64,000 nucleotides of DNA. Origin: Oreocharis arfaki. Taxonomy: Eukaryota > Chordata > Aves > Passeriformes > Paramythiidae. This document shows positions 24,801 to 37,750 of this stretch, in pieces. Below the pieces are notes generated by a model. The model was not told the origin of the DNA. It did no database searches and worked only from the letters and a program-made list of their open reading frames with translations. The stretch is taken from the NCBI GenBank assembly GCA_013398015.1, contig VZRR01002778.1, positions 62,001 to 126,000 of the forward strand, read 5' to 3'. Numbering within the stretch: position 1 is the first letter of the stretch; every line of letters starts with the position of its first letter. The position numbers were made by a program, and so were the translations under genes.

Positions 24801-27800
24801 CTTTTTCATGCTTGATCAAGGGTTGGTGGAAGATCTCAAAGACCACTAGTGTTCCCAATGCGTGTAATGTTCACAAAGTTCCTGAAAGAAAGCTCAGCCC
24901 TCCGTCTTTTCGGCCAGCGTAGGTTTCAAACCTACAGACATCAAGTTCAATAGTGAGCTGTCAGGTACTTGGCTGACCTCAGCAGGCTTCAAAAACGAGA
25001 TAGGAAGGAATAAAATGATGCACACGAAATATAATGTGGAAACCCCGAAAAAATGAGAGCACATCAATGCAAACAAGAGTAGTAGTTGCACAATGAACTT
25101 CAGTAAGACAGTCTGGAATACAATATCATCCATAGCTCTGAAATGTCCCATTTGAGATGGTTACATAAACTCATTCTCACCCTCCTAGTATGGAGAACAT
25201 CTGCCTGTGTGCCAAAACAGCACAGTAGATCTCACGTCAAACAACATAATGTACAGAAAAGGAAAATATTGGTTCATTTTGGTCTTTTATAGACAGGCTG
25301 TGTTCCACAATCGTATATATGCATAATATATGCAAACTGTTCAAATATTCACTTCCTCTGCTCCTCAAGTGCATTGCAAACCATCCACCACTCTGCTAGA
25401 AGATTAGAATACCTTGTCTCCTGAAATCATAATCAGAGAGACCCTGAAGTTATCATCTCTGCCTCTTTGCACACATATACGTCTACTTATCTCCTCTTTT
25501 CTTTTTTCCCCTGAGGAACTGGAGATGGATTTCTAGACTGAGAGTAGAGGTCATTAATAGTACAGGAGGGGGATTTAAAAGTATTGTGAATCTTTTTCTT
25601 TTTTTGATAACACTGTAAGAGTTGTGTCCAAGTTTATTTGTTCTTCTAGCTGCATATGCAATAACTTTGTCCTAGTGGTAGTTTTAATTATGATTGAGGT
25701 GCTATAAAGAAGATGATAACTTTCTAAATATATTGCTGAAGGTTTGCATCAGAGCTAATTCTTCTCCTCCAATGGAGGATTTGAAAAAGAGTTTGATCTT
25801 TTCTTTTTCTTTCTTAGATGCGTTTAATTTTTTCTCCTTTTAAAAGTATTTTGAACTATCTCTTTCCCATGATAAATGAGAATCCTTTCAAAAAGCAGCT
25901 AGGGTCAGACTGCATACTGTCTGCATGGATAGGAAGGTTTAAAAAGGATTCCTCCTTTCAGGTGTCCATTTCCACTACTCTGTTGCTTGCATTTCCAAGG
26001 TTGTTAATGATAGAAACTGTTATTACATAAGAGCTGAGAAAATCCTGACTCTCAAGGAACCCTCTTCTGAGAGATCAAAATCAATTGTGCTTGTGATGTT
26101 TTTTTCTTCAAGTATCTGATTCACTGATATACTGCACTGCTTATACAGTATTCCAAGTTGTATCAAATTGTAGTGAAAAAACCCCACCTTAGATTAGTTT
26201 TCTTGACATTAGTATAGGCTGTTTTAAGGCAGTATTCTGTTTTTTTTTTTTATTAGGTTCTCTGTTTTTTAGAAAGGTTCCTAACACATAACTACGTAAA
26301 TCTAGTGGATTTTAAGTATGGTCAACAATCATTAGGGGCAAATCCAGAAACTCTCTACCACTCTCCATTTATGTAGACAAAATGAAAAGTTACTTTTTAT
26401 CTCTCAATCTTACTGCACTCCTACTCCCTCTACTTTGATGGCAAGGTTCAATTTTTCTTTTCCAACAAAGACAACATGTTAATAATATCAAGAAAAATTA
26501 ATGGACACATTTTCAGAAGCGCTAATTAATTTGGTCTGATCAATTCCTATCAATTAATACTTTCAGTCTTGATTTTCCGAGGAGCTGGGAACACATTTCA
26601 ACTCTGAATGATAACTGAGGCAGCAAAGTACCAGAATATCAGTAGACCAGTCAGTCTGTGTACTCACACTAATGAAGACATTTAGTGTAGGCAAGTAGTC
26701 TGGTACAGGGAAGTTTTAATCCCACTCGAAGGCTGAGCCTAGAATTCCAAATTGCCTTTCTCTACTCGGTAACCATGCTTTGAGGCCACATCGAACTCTG
26801 TGGAATGCCTTGTTTATTTGGGAGTCAAAGTTAGCTGAGTTAAGATTTCAGACTTTCAGTTAGAGAATATGTCTACTATTAGAAACATTGAGAAATATTG
26901 AGAGCATATTTCTGTTCAATAAGCCAGGCAGCAGGATGAATTCTGAACAGCTAGGAAAGGTGCTATGCTTACTGCGGTAATACCACTGCTCCAGATCTGT
27001 CAGGAGTGATCTATCTCCACCACCTGAAATGTCACTTCAGAGTATCTTATGTCTTTAAAGTCATGTTCCTAAACCAAACTTTTCAGCATTTCAATGACTC
27101 CTTTTCTCATTTTATTTCCTTTGCTTTTACCTCCTCCTTTCCTTTCTGCCTGAATTAAGAAACATATTTGTAGCTCATCAAGGAATAAAAATAGGTATGC
27201 TGGAAATACCTACATTTTACAGCAACTTTTGAATTTGCTGGAAATTAGTTCCAGGCAGGACAGCTCATTTCTAATTACCACAGAAATGAGGAAAAGTTTT
27301 AAAATGCTGCTGATGGTGGACAACATTAAATGTTCGTCCAAAGTAGAAAAGGAAAAACTGAAAACTGAAAAAAAAAAAGAAGCTAAATGAAGCACTAGAT
27401 AATCTGTCCAAAATTAATTAAGCCCATTTTACTGTCTGGCATCTATACAATAGGTAAACCTCAGATGTCACAGTAGAGGTTTCCCACCGACCAATCTCTA
27501 AAGTGTTTCCAGGTGTTCTGAACACATTGTTCACCTGAGGGCACTTCTGCCTATGCACTGCACAGTGTGCAGCCAACCCCGACCAACAGTATTTCCTTCC
27601 AGTGTGTGATGAGCATGCTCAGCAGGATGAATAAGCTGTCTGAATGTAGGGTAACAGATTTGGATTCTGATGACTTCATGAACCAGTTTCTAAAGGAGGA
27701 TTTTCTGAAAAGAATAATATGTGTAATGCATTTTTTGGAGTTGTGCATGTAACACACAGTACCTCATTGAAGTGGCCTAGAGGCTGCAATCTCCTAACTG

Positions 27801-28009
27801 CAACACCTTATATTTAAAATTTAGGTGTTTTAAATGTATAGTTTGGGTGTTTTGGTTGGTTGGGTTTTTTTTAAAGAGTACGGTAGGGAACTTATGGGTA
27901 ATGGTATTGTAAATATGCGTTTTACTCTTTGCTCTGTCAGCCCAAATTTCAGTGAAATATAACTGGAAACTCTCATCAGAGAATATCTCAGTGGTGCCCA
28001 TTCTGAGAG
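24801..28009. other. Anonymous non-coding sequence
   Basis: No gene was supported. A perfect interrupted palindrome with eight-base arms and one central base lies at 24919-24935. An 85-codon minus-strand frame at 24894-25151 contains hydrophobic stretches but no recognisable family. A cluster of ATTA and TGATCAAT-type motifs at 26480-26600 resembles conserved regulatory DNA. A G/T-rich simple stretch is at 27839-27876, just left of the LTR fragment. Confidence 0.55.
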
Positions 28010-28478
28010 TGTTGTGGGTTGACCTTCTTTGTTTGTCAGGTGCTCACCAAATCTGCACTTTCACTCCCTTTGTCAGCTGGACAGGGGAGAGGAAATATAA
28101 TGAAAGGCTTGTGGATTGAGATATGGATGGAGAGAGATCACTCAGCAATTACTGTCATGTGCAAAGCACACTCAGTTTAAGGAAATTAACTGAATTTATT
28201 ACAAGCCAAATCAGAGTAGGATAATGAGAAATAAAACTAAATCTTAAAAACACCTTTCCCCCATCTCTATTTTCCTCCTGGTATTTACTCCTGAATTCTC
28301 TAACTCTTCTTCCTACAGCAACTCAGGGGAGCAGGGAATGGGAGCTGAGGTCAGTTCATCACACATTGTCTCTGCTGCTCCTCCCGTTCAGCATGTGGAC
28401 TCCTCATGCTCTTCCCCTCCTCCAGTGCGGGGTCCCTCCCATGGAAGACAGTTCTCCATGAACTTCTCCAATGTGAGT
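28010..28478. mobile_element. Avian endogenous-retrovirus LTR fragment
   Basis: The sequence starts 'tgttgtgggttgacc' and follows a long-LTR family that is widespread in birds: 'cagctggacaggggagagga', then 'aatataatgaaaggcttgtg', 'gagagatcactcagcaatta', 'aatcagagtaggataatgag', 'tcagttcatcacacattgtc', and the repeated 'ggggtccctcccatgg...cttctcca' units near 28430-28470. In full-length copies those last units continue as a larger GC-rich array; here the copy stops abruptly near 28478, so it is truncated. An AATAAA hexamer occurs at 28229-28234 on the plus strand, but orientation is not certain. No gag, pol or env sequence adjoins it, so it is a solo or broken LTR. Many CpG-to-TpG/CpA changes suggest moderate age. 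The family assignment is from memory. Confidence 0.85.
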
Positions 28479-31400
28479 TTTTGAAAATTTGTCATTTCTG
28501 TCTTACTGTCTTAGTTTAGTTTAGCTGTTGTCAAACCAGTATTGCAATATTTAAGTAATGTAGCTTTACAAATTATCATGCTAAGTTTATCATCTCCACC
28601 TCATTTTATAATTTAAAAATCTCTTCTCCCGCCAATAAACATCAGAAATAATTACACAGGCAGGATGTTTTAGGATGAACATCCTTTGGGATGAACATCT
28701 TTATTTTCTTTACACCAAATAAACACAAAGTATATAGTTATATTTGCTATGAACACTGATGTGAAAATTCTGCCTAACTGGAAAAATGGATTTTTGTGGC
28801 AAGAAAGCTAAAGACATACCATTAGAGGCTGATAACTACCACCATAGGTGCTAGACAATTGAATAATGTTTTGATGTAGTTGTACATGTCTAGTGACAGA
28901 GTTTTCACACATTTAATATTATCCAACATTGTATATTGCAATTCCTGATGGTATGTTCTCCATGAAGAACTAATGGAATTTGGAATTTGCAGTATTATCA
29001 TTTTAGTGTCTTATAATACTAAAGTGATAAATCTCATCCCTGCTTCATATGTCATCACCATTATGTAAGCTAAATATAGGGAAGTTTGGGAAAGGGAAGG
29101 TTGTCTTTGAAGGAGAGATGGCTATTTGCATTGTTGCCTCATGACAACACTGCCTCTGTAGGGATAATTTACCTCTGGATAGCAATTACAGATAAGCTGG
29201 CTGGAAAACTCGCTCTGTTTTTACATTGACCACCTTGCTTAGTTTTAATCTTTAAGCCTTCCTTGGTGGGATTAGTGCCTGGAATTTTTCTTGGTCCCTT
29301 CAGCATGCTCCATGGCACGGTTATGGACAACTTTCTTTAAAATTGGACTTCATAGTCTTTCTGTCCCAACCTCAGAGCCAGTTCTTATTTCCCGTTTTAA
29401 AATGTCACAGTCTTGGGGTTTATTTAAGACTATCAGAAAACTTTTCACACTCATGAGGAATTTCTAGTGTTCTAAAATTTTGTATGTAAATCCCAGTGTT
29501 TTACAAAAGAATTTAAGGAAGATACTTTGTTGTAGAACCCTTCAGCCATCTCAGCCTCACAAGATATTTTTGTTTGAAAGGATGGTAACCCACTATTGAT
29601 ATAGACACATTGATGACATTTGTGGACAGATTCCATGTTATCCCAGCTTTATGTGTTTAATGTGAAAGTTATCATGCTCTGGTGACCTAGAAGTCCATAT
29701 AACCATTCTTAGTCAGCCACCAGACTCCAGGCACACTTTGTTCAAGGGCACAACAAAAAAGAAAGTATGAAACTTCCCGTGAGAATTCATATGCAGAAGG
29801 ATGCTGGAGAAAATTGTGAACACAAGATATCTAAATGACTAGTAATAATCTAGATTGAAGTGATTTTGGATTAAAGACAGAGTTAAGTAAAGAATTAACA
29901 TATATGTAGTCTTAAACTCCTGCTATTGCATAGCTCAAACATTCATCTAATTTATTGTATAGGTGAACATGCTTATTTCATATAATCTCTGCTTGGTGTA
30001 ACACAAATCTAATTCATAAAATAATATACTTAGAAATTGTGTCTCTGAACACCCCAAAAAGCTGTTTATCAAATATTCATGAATATGAAATTCTGTCAGC
30101 ATTGAGTTGTGTTTAATAAAATTGGTTTAATTTTATCTGAAGAAACTTTGCGGTTCTTTTTTTTCCTTAAAGTTATGATACACTTAGAGCTTTCATACTG
30201 AGAGTGTCAATAGCTCAGCCTGTCCTAGAAAGGACACTGTGATGGCATTTCAGCTCTGAAATTTCAAATTTGAAATCCAAATTGGGAAATAGGGAGAGGT
30301 TCCTTACATGGCAATCCAAATATTAGTTGAAGTTTCTTGTCACTGACTATGAACATTGCTAATCATTCACACCAGGAATTGTGTTACTGGGCTTCAGGAA
30401 ATGGAAGTAACTTGAACTGAAAGGCACTTAGTGCATTTTTACTATCAATTAATTGTGTCAGTTTCTGTATTGTAAATTTAGGATAATTGCATGTCAGCTC
30501 AAATTAATTAATTAATTAAATAATTATTAATAGTAATACACTACTTGAGAATAAAATTCCAATAATATTGCCATCTTTATTCCCCCCACTGAGTTAGGGT
30601 TTTTTATGGACCTATAACCCAACTGGACTATTTTAGCAAAATTTTACAATAGACGAGCCTTCAGTAGTAGCTCTCGAGCACAATAGCTGAAAACTTATAT
30701 CCAAGGTTTTTTGAAGGGGCCTGTGTTGTTAAACATTCAATTCAGATAACTTTTTAATGTAAGCAGATGCAGAAGATGTTTTTCTTCATGTAGCTATCAC
30801 TTATTTTAGAACTCCCGATCAATCATTATCTCAGGATTGTTTCTGTTTGCTTTCCTTGTTTAAGCAGGGGATTTTGGAGCATATGAATTACTATGGTTAC
30901 AGTCTGAATGATGAAGAACAATAGATTGTCCTTGACAGCAAAAATATTTAAGAATTTCGGATATTCTGCCGCTTTTACAGATCGGATAAATACAAAGAAA
31001 TTCTGAAAAAATCAGCAAGATTATAAGGTATTGGAAAGGTTAAAATATTCTTGAAGGTATGAAACCTCTTAGCGGATGTGGAAGTAAAAGCTAGACCTTT
31101 TTATACTAACTCTATTTTAAGAAGGACTTTTTGTTTAAAAAATAATTGCTTCCAGTATAGATTTATTTTTGAAAGGGATTTAGAAAACAAAGGTAAAGTT
31201 GTATGATCTTTCCCAAGAGTTTTGAAAACAGCAGTTTATCAATGAAATTATTCAATATTACTGAATGTGATTTCTGCCTACCGAGACGATGTATTAACAA
31301 AACCCTGCTCACATGGCATATCACAAAAATAAATGAAACACTTATTGATCCATTTTAATGAATTCAACAGAAGTTGTGTTAAAACAGGCTCATTTTATTG

Positions 31401-34400
31401 ATGCATCTGTCTCACTAACAACTTTCCCATGTTTTAAAAAATGTCATGCTACACAGTTCTACAAGTGACCTTACTATTTGAAACATTATTAAAGCACCAA
31501 TCTTGGACTATGAATGAAGGAGGAAGAGCATCTAAAGTATACATTTATAATATTCACAGTGTATAATTAGATGGTCTCTGTTTACATTTGATTTCTCTAT
31601 TCAACATTTGGTTACTCTAAGTAGACTTATTAATGACGGCCTTTCTCTGATTTACGTTGACATTAGATAGTTTATACAAAAAGCACAAAATCTGTGGGGT
31701 TCCTTCTGTTCTGTGATCTTCCAGATCTTTCTTGAGACTGTTCTTTCAAAGACTGGTTTCAGTTCTGAGTAGTTTCTCTCACCCTAAGAGACTACATGCT
31801 TTAACACATAAGCAAATGGTTTTGCCAAGTGTTCTTATCACCCATTTTGGCAATAGAACCAGCAAACTCAAACTGATTGATTAAATATATATTTTTTTTA
31901 AAATTAGTTTTTTTGTCTGTCTGTCTGTATATAGTACTAGTCCCATCACTACATAAAATTAACTTTCAGATAGAAGAATTGTGGGAAATGACCTCATATC
32001 TGACAACGATAATGTAACTACCTGATGCAACCAGGATACAGAAGAACCGTAGCAAGCACTGTAGTCAGGGGGTAGCTGATAGGTAGGAGCTGCCTTTTCT
32101 GGCTGGCTGCATTATTATCTCTGAGTTCACAACTGAGAAAACGGCCTCTGCTACCCAGCCAGACACTGCAGACTAGAGAAAGCTGGGTCTCAGTAAGGAT
32201 CTGTTCTGCTCATAATAGGCTCAGAAAAGATGGGGTCAGTCCGCACAGTACGAACACAAAGCTTTCAGGTGACCTTTTCTTTCTCTTTTCCTCTTGACTG
32301 TTACTTAATATTATACCAGCCTGTCACATCCCAGTATAGTGACTTCAGATGAATTGTTATGTGGGAGCACATCCAGGATGAGTCTAGGCCACCCTGAGAG
32401 GAAATGTTATGATGACCTTCATCACTTCAACAGCTCAGGATTAGCCACATGAACTGTCTGCAAAGAATGGACAGTGCCTGAGATGGAAGAGGGATGATTA
32501 TACAGTAGCAGATTTCTTTTAAACCTTAATAAATTTGGATGCTTGCTCTAGCTCAGCAATTCATTTTTATTTTCTATTATAATGGAAGTTTAACAATGAT
32601 GATAAAATCTCAATTGTTTGTATAATCGTGTCTGGGGGTTTACGAGAAGTATTCAGCATGCTAGATAGTTAACAAGAAACTAAGTATATATCAAGTAAAT
32701 CCACAGTCCAAGCTGCAATCCAAATCAGTGTCCTGGGAAGTAAATCGGGGCTAAATGTGTAAACTATTTTCATTATTGCACAAACACAAATGTTGGCAGA
32801 TATTTTTCTGAGGTGACCTGAAGGTAATTCCCTTATAATTGCTATTAAATTAAATAACACACTAAAAAAACACCCAAATAATTTCCGCTTGAGAAAATAT
32901 GTTAATTGACCAAATACAAAACTTTTTATTCTGTGTTCTGTCCCTGTGTTTCAATGAAATAAAACTAAATTGTGGAATGGAATTCATCTTTAAAGAAGAA
33001 ATTGAAACATTTTTATTTGAAATGGTAGAATCAAGCATTTTGAAGTTTTCATTATCCCCTTGACATTTTTTTTCAGCCAAAGGATGCTCTCAAATTTTAT
33101 GAATGGTTAGTTATATTTTTCTATAAGGATGATTTTTTTTTGCAAGCTTTAGTCGCTTATGTCAGTGAGCTGTGTGTTGCACACATATTAAATGAAGAAG
33201 AATGTCTCTATCCTCCTGCTGAATGAGAGAAAATGCAGCTTGCATACCGTCACTTTCATATGTGAAACTCAAGTGGCCATGTGTCCTTCAACTCTACCTG
33301 GCAATCTCACTGCACATAATAATTGTAAGTAAGAGGTTGAAATGTGGTTCAAATGCAGCATAAAATTTCAGAATCCAAAAGTGATTTCACCTTCCCAGAG
33401 TATCACCTAGAAACACAGTGCTTTTGAGGAGTAACATCCCAGAACATTCAGTGTGTGACTTCAACAATATTGCAGAAAGCACTGAAGGCAAGGATGGTTG
33501 AATGTTTCAGGAAATAAAGATGAAGAGGTGAGAGCAAAAAAATGTGGAACCTTGCAGTGCCTTATAGAAATAGGGCTGAAGGAGACCCAATAAGAACGAT
33601 GTGCTCTGGGGCATTTGGATATCATGAAGAGTTCCAGAGAGAGGTTTACAGAAAATCAGAAGAGTTTCTTTGCTATCATGTTAGCAGACCTTGTAGACAT
33701 AAACTCCATGAGAAGCCATGCACACCAGAAGTTAGATTTTAGGCACAAATGTTGAATCATAGCTGTTTGGGGATGTACATATGAGAGACACATTATGTAC
33801 GGGAGGTAAACCGATGTGTATCAAGCCAAACAGCCCTGCCTGTTTTGGCAAAAGTTTTTATGTTATTATTCATAGATTTTAATATTTTTAACTGAGACAT
33901 AGTAAGAAATAAATGCAGCATTCTGCATCTGATGGAAAGGAATTGAAATATGAATGGGATGATGCAGACATTTGTTTTGAGCATTAGTTTTTTCTTACTT
34001 TTATGATTCATCCCAAAATTATGTAAGCAGAATATGCAGGTGTTCTGTTGTGTTCTGATAGAACGGGGGCCACCAGATACCAGCCACCAAACACTAATAC
34101 ATGATACAACATATTGAAAGATAAACTTCGTTTTTTTAATGAAAAAGATTGATCTAAAGCTTTTTAAGGACTTCTAAAATATAAAATCTAGCCTATAACA
34201 TAGTATTTCAAAGTTGAGCTATGTATTGGCTTTTTACTATTCTTCAACCTTATTTATACAAAACTTCCCATAAGTTCAGTCAGAAAACTTGTCTTAGTGG
34301 AGAATTCTATGTGAATCACACCTGGTTTCCATTATTTTTAGCTTTTGTGTCATATACTAAAACACACTTGAGATTTTTCATTAAAATTAATAGATTAAAT

Positions 34401-37400
34401 CAATATAAATCAAATTATTTCAAAGAAACTGTACATTACTTTAAAACATGTGTATGGTGTTCTACTGAAATAAAAATGGAGTCTGGCAATTTAAAGAATT
34501 ACCATTTTAATTAAAGTGACTGCTAACACATTGGAAAGTTGAACTTTGAAAGGTTTAATGCTGTTAGCAAGCTACCAACCTCCATGGTAAAGTAAGAATG
34601 ATAAGAATAAGAAATGGAGATAAATTAAGGATAGAAATCTACTCATTCTGTTATATAGCAATATCACAACATTTTTCGAATAGGAAGGTGTTCCTAGATC
34701 CTAAACCATAAAAAGTTCAGAGAATTTCAATATAACTTAGGTAATGGGTTTTTTGTTTGTTTTGGGTTTTATTGTGGGGTTTTTTTCTTATTCCCTTTCT
34801 AATACAATGCTAGTGTGTAATGACAACTTCTGCATAAAACCATCTCTTGTATTTACTGCAAACCTGAGAGCACGTAGAAGTCTTACACATTCCGCGTCCT
34901 TATTATTCTTGCTTCAGAATATCCTGAGCTGAAGCAGTCAAGGTCATGACTGCTTCATCATTTGATCACACAGAGCACTCTGTGTTTCTTTCATCGGATG
35001 ATGGGTTTTGGGCTTTGCTTTGTTTCATAGGATAGCTGCTGTGAAGAAGCACCTGAGGCTGTCAGTTCCCTTTACCGGTATTCTATAAGCTTTGTGACTT
35101 CTGTTTACTAAAAGTTTGCTCTACATGTTATGAAATCATGATTTCTGGACGGTTATTAGTTTTGGCTGGGCCCTAGCAGATGGTTTATATGTAAAATAAT
35201 TATTTTCTCTTTCACCCTTCAGCAGAATTAGGCAAAACATTTAGCTATAGAATTCAAACACCTGGGAGCTTTTCCATAGCCCCTCTTTTTCCTTCTGTAC
35301 AGTGTTTTGATTCTACTGCAGTGGTGTCAGAATGCATGGTTTTACAATTCAGGATTGTTGCATATGCTGTACAACATAAGGATCCAGTCTTTCACAGTCC
35401 TAACGGTTTGATAGCAAACAATTTTTGAAAGCTTCCCAATTATTCGGGAAAATTACTTCTATTGATTTTTGCTACAAAATCCGTGGAAATTAAAATTAGT
35501 TAAACATGGAAAAAAATTGTTTATAATATTACTCCATAACAATAAAATAACTAGCAGTGATAGGAAGAACAAAATCCAGCTAGAGGCACATAGCTTTTCT
35601 TACAGCTTCAATTTAGAACAACTTTACATATCTTTAAGATACAGAAAAGAATGCCAGGCAGGAACTGTGTATCTAAGTCAGCTTTTCCTGTCTGGTGGGG
35701 GGCTCTTGTGAAAGAACTCGTAGCTCTTCTAACTGACTTTCTGCAATTCATTATAACTGCAGTTTTATCTCACCATTGTCAGGTGTCAATCTTCTTCTAC
35801 AGGTTGGCATGCTTACAAACATAAAACTTTCTGTTTTAAAAAACCGAATATGTCCTTTGCCTTTATCATATAAGGACCACAGTGGTGAAAGGACAATGCT
35901 GTGGGAAAGCATTGCTTTTGATCTAATGAATACAAAGGAGACATTTCTACCTCAGGAGGTGAATGTGTGGTCATTATCAGTCACATAAAATACTTTAGTT
36001 GTCCTCTGCTGTTGTGACTTCTGGGCTCTCATAAATCAGATGAGATGCTGATGGTCAAACAGACTTTATATTCCCTGAGTCAAAAGTATTGTTTTTCCAC
36101 AACCATTTTGACCCTGTACTTATCACCTAGTCCTGTTTTAAAACAACTCTTAAGAGTTATTTTTCACAGCTGGCTGATATCCAGGAAAGGAAAACTAGTA
36201 CTTGACTTCTATGCAGTGAAAAATGAGAGCTTCCTAGTTTAAAAATAACCTGGTCTCCCATCAAATTCTACCATTTATCATTCAACAGGACTTAGAAACC
36301 TAAATGCCTTTGTGTGGGCATGAGCATACAGCTTTTGTATGTGTACAAAAGGGGCAACACCGAGAGCCTTGAGGAGAGCCAGACATTTAAGTCTGCCCTG
36401 TTAGGAATAACCTCTCCTTACACTCTTCAAAGAGCTCTTTCATCTGGAAGGTACCTGAGCCCTACTAGGTTTTTTTCTGTAATAACTTCTTGCTGAGCCT
36501 TAGTTTTTTGTTGTTGCTTTCTTCACATTCCAATGAGATTTTGGGCTCTTGGGGACCTCGGAGATCAGGTGAGTTTTATGCACATAGTCCTAGGGCAAAC
36601 AAAGACCCAAACTACTAATGGCAAAAAAATGAAAGTAAGATAAAAATTGGTTCTAGTGCCACAAAAATCTCCAGCCCAGACAAATTAAAAAAAATATGTA
36701 TGTCCACAAGGAAATTCTTTACCATGTCAGGGAGACTGAATGTGGTAAAAGCATCTGATTGTGACTTGAACAGGATTGTCTTCAGCCCTAATCTCTCTTA
36801 AGCTTCTAAAATTAAAGGTTGAAATAGTTCTTTCTCAGATAACAAGAAAGATCTAAAATATTTTATTGTTTTGTTTGCTTGTTTTAACTTTAAGGAGTAG
36901 CAGTATTGGCCAGAATTAAGTCTTTCTCTCTTGGGGATGATTTGTGGTAGTATTATTGTGAAAAGTGCAAAATACCTAACCAAAGATGAGCTAGTTTGGG
37001 AAATCAGGATTCTGTTTTATTTAAATTCCATTTAAAAGCTGAATAGTTAGCTTCATTTTCATTATAGATATTCATCAAATTATACAGTTAGGGAACCCAG
37101 CAAATATGGTACCACAAGTAAAATTCTAGCATTTAGTTCGATGGAGCACTTCATCATTTACTGTGAAAGAAGACAACTACTTAAAATGCACTGTGAATAA
37201 AGCCAGCTTCTAGGAGATATAATGGAAGTTCTGCCTGCAAAATAGAATAAAGCATAAGAAAAAAGCAAGTTGTCTTTGTTACCGAGGCACCCACTCAGAA
37301 TCTGCCTTTTCCTCCAGGGCCACGGCCAGTATTGCTGCCCAATTCGACCTCTTCTCTATAAGTGCAACTTGGTTTCTCCTGATTCACCACACACAGGCAA

Positions 37401-37697
37401 CCTAATAAAGCAAAAACAGGATTGTAAGGACGTCGTAGGGACCGATGGCATGTACTCCCCTGCATAAAACTGATGACATATTGTCAGGTGTACAGGTTTT
37501 CTGAAGGACGAGTGTGGGTGTGTTACCTTGTAGTCCCACAGACATACCATGGCCTCAAAGAAACTAAGAACTGCTGCATATCAGACATCTGCTGTCTCAG
37601 ACTCTGAGGATGCTATGGGCTGCTTGATTTCTTTGTCACTCAATTGGCATTTAATCCAAAATGTCTGTAAGAGCATTAGACATATCTTCATCTCAGT
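28479..37697. other. Anonymous AT-rich non-coding sequence
   Basis: More than 9 kb with no supported gene or known transposon. Small structures include an imperfect direct and inverted repeat at 28662-28700, a 16-base palindrome at 30261-30276, an (AATT)n-like run at 30502-30530, a short (GTCT)n run near 31913-31928, and G/T-rich simple sequence at 34745-34790. A GC-richer stretch near 32030-32250 is unclassified. The longest frame is 97 codons (34221-34514, plus), with no recognisable domain. Confidence 0.55.
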
Positions 37698-37716
37698 TAA
37701 TAATAATAACAATAAC

Positions 37717-37750
<34 letters not shown>
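37698..37750. repeat. (TAA)n trinucleotide microsatellite
   Basis: Fifty-three bases of TAA repeats, with two CAA interruptions in the left part and a longer uninterrupted array on the right. The open frames crossing it would encode runs of Asn (plus) or Leu (minus) and are artefacts of the repeat. Length is likely to vary between individuals. Confidence 0.97.

Noticed and set aside
24919..24935. Palindrome with eight-base arms and one central base
   Set aside because: About one such is expected by chance in a window this size.
24894..25151. 85-codon minus-strand frame with possible membrane segments
   Set aside because: Hydrophobic runs alone are weak evidence; no family resemblance or gene context.
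28010..28478. Complete endogenous retrovirus with internal genes
   Set aside because: No gag, pol or env similarity adjoins either LTR fragment, and the two fragments belong to different families and cannot pair as one provirus.
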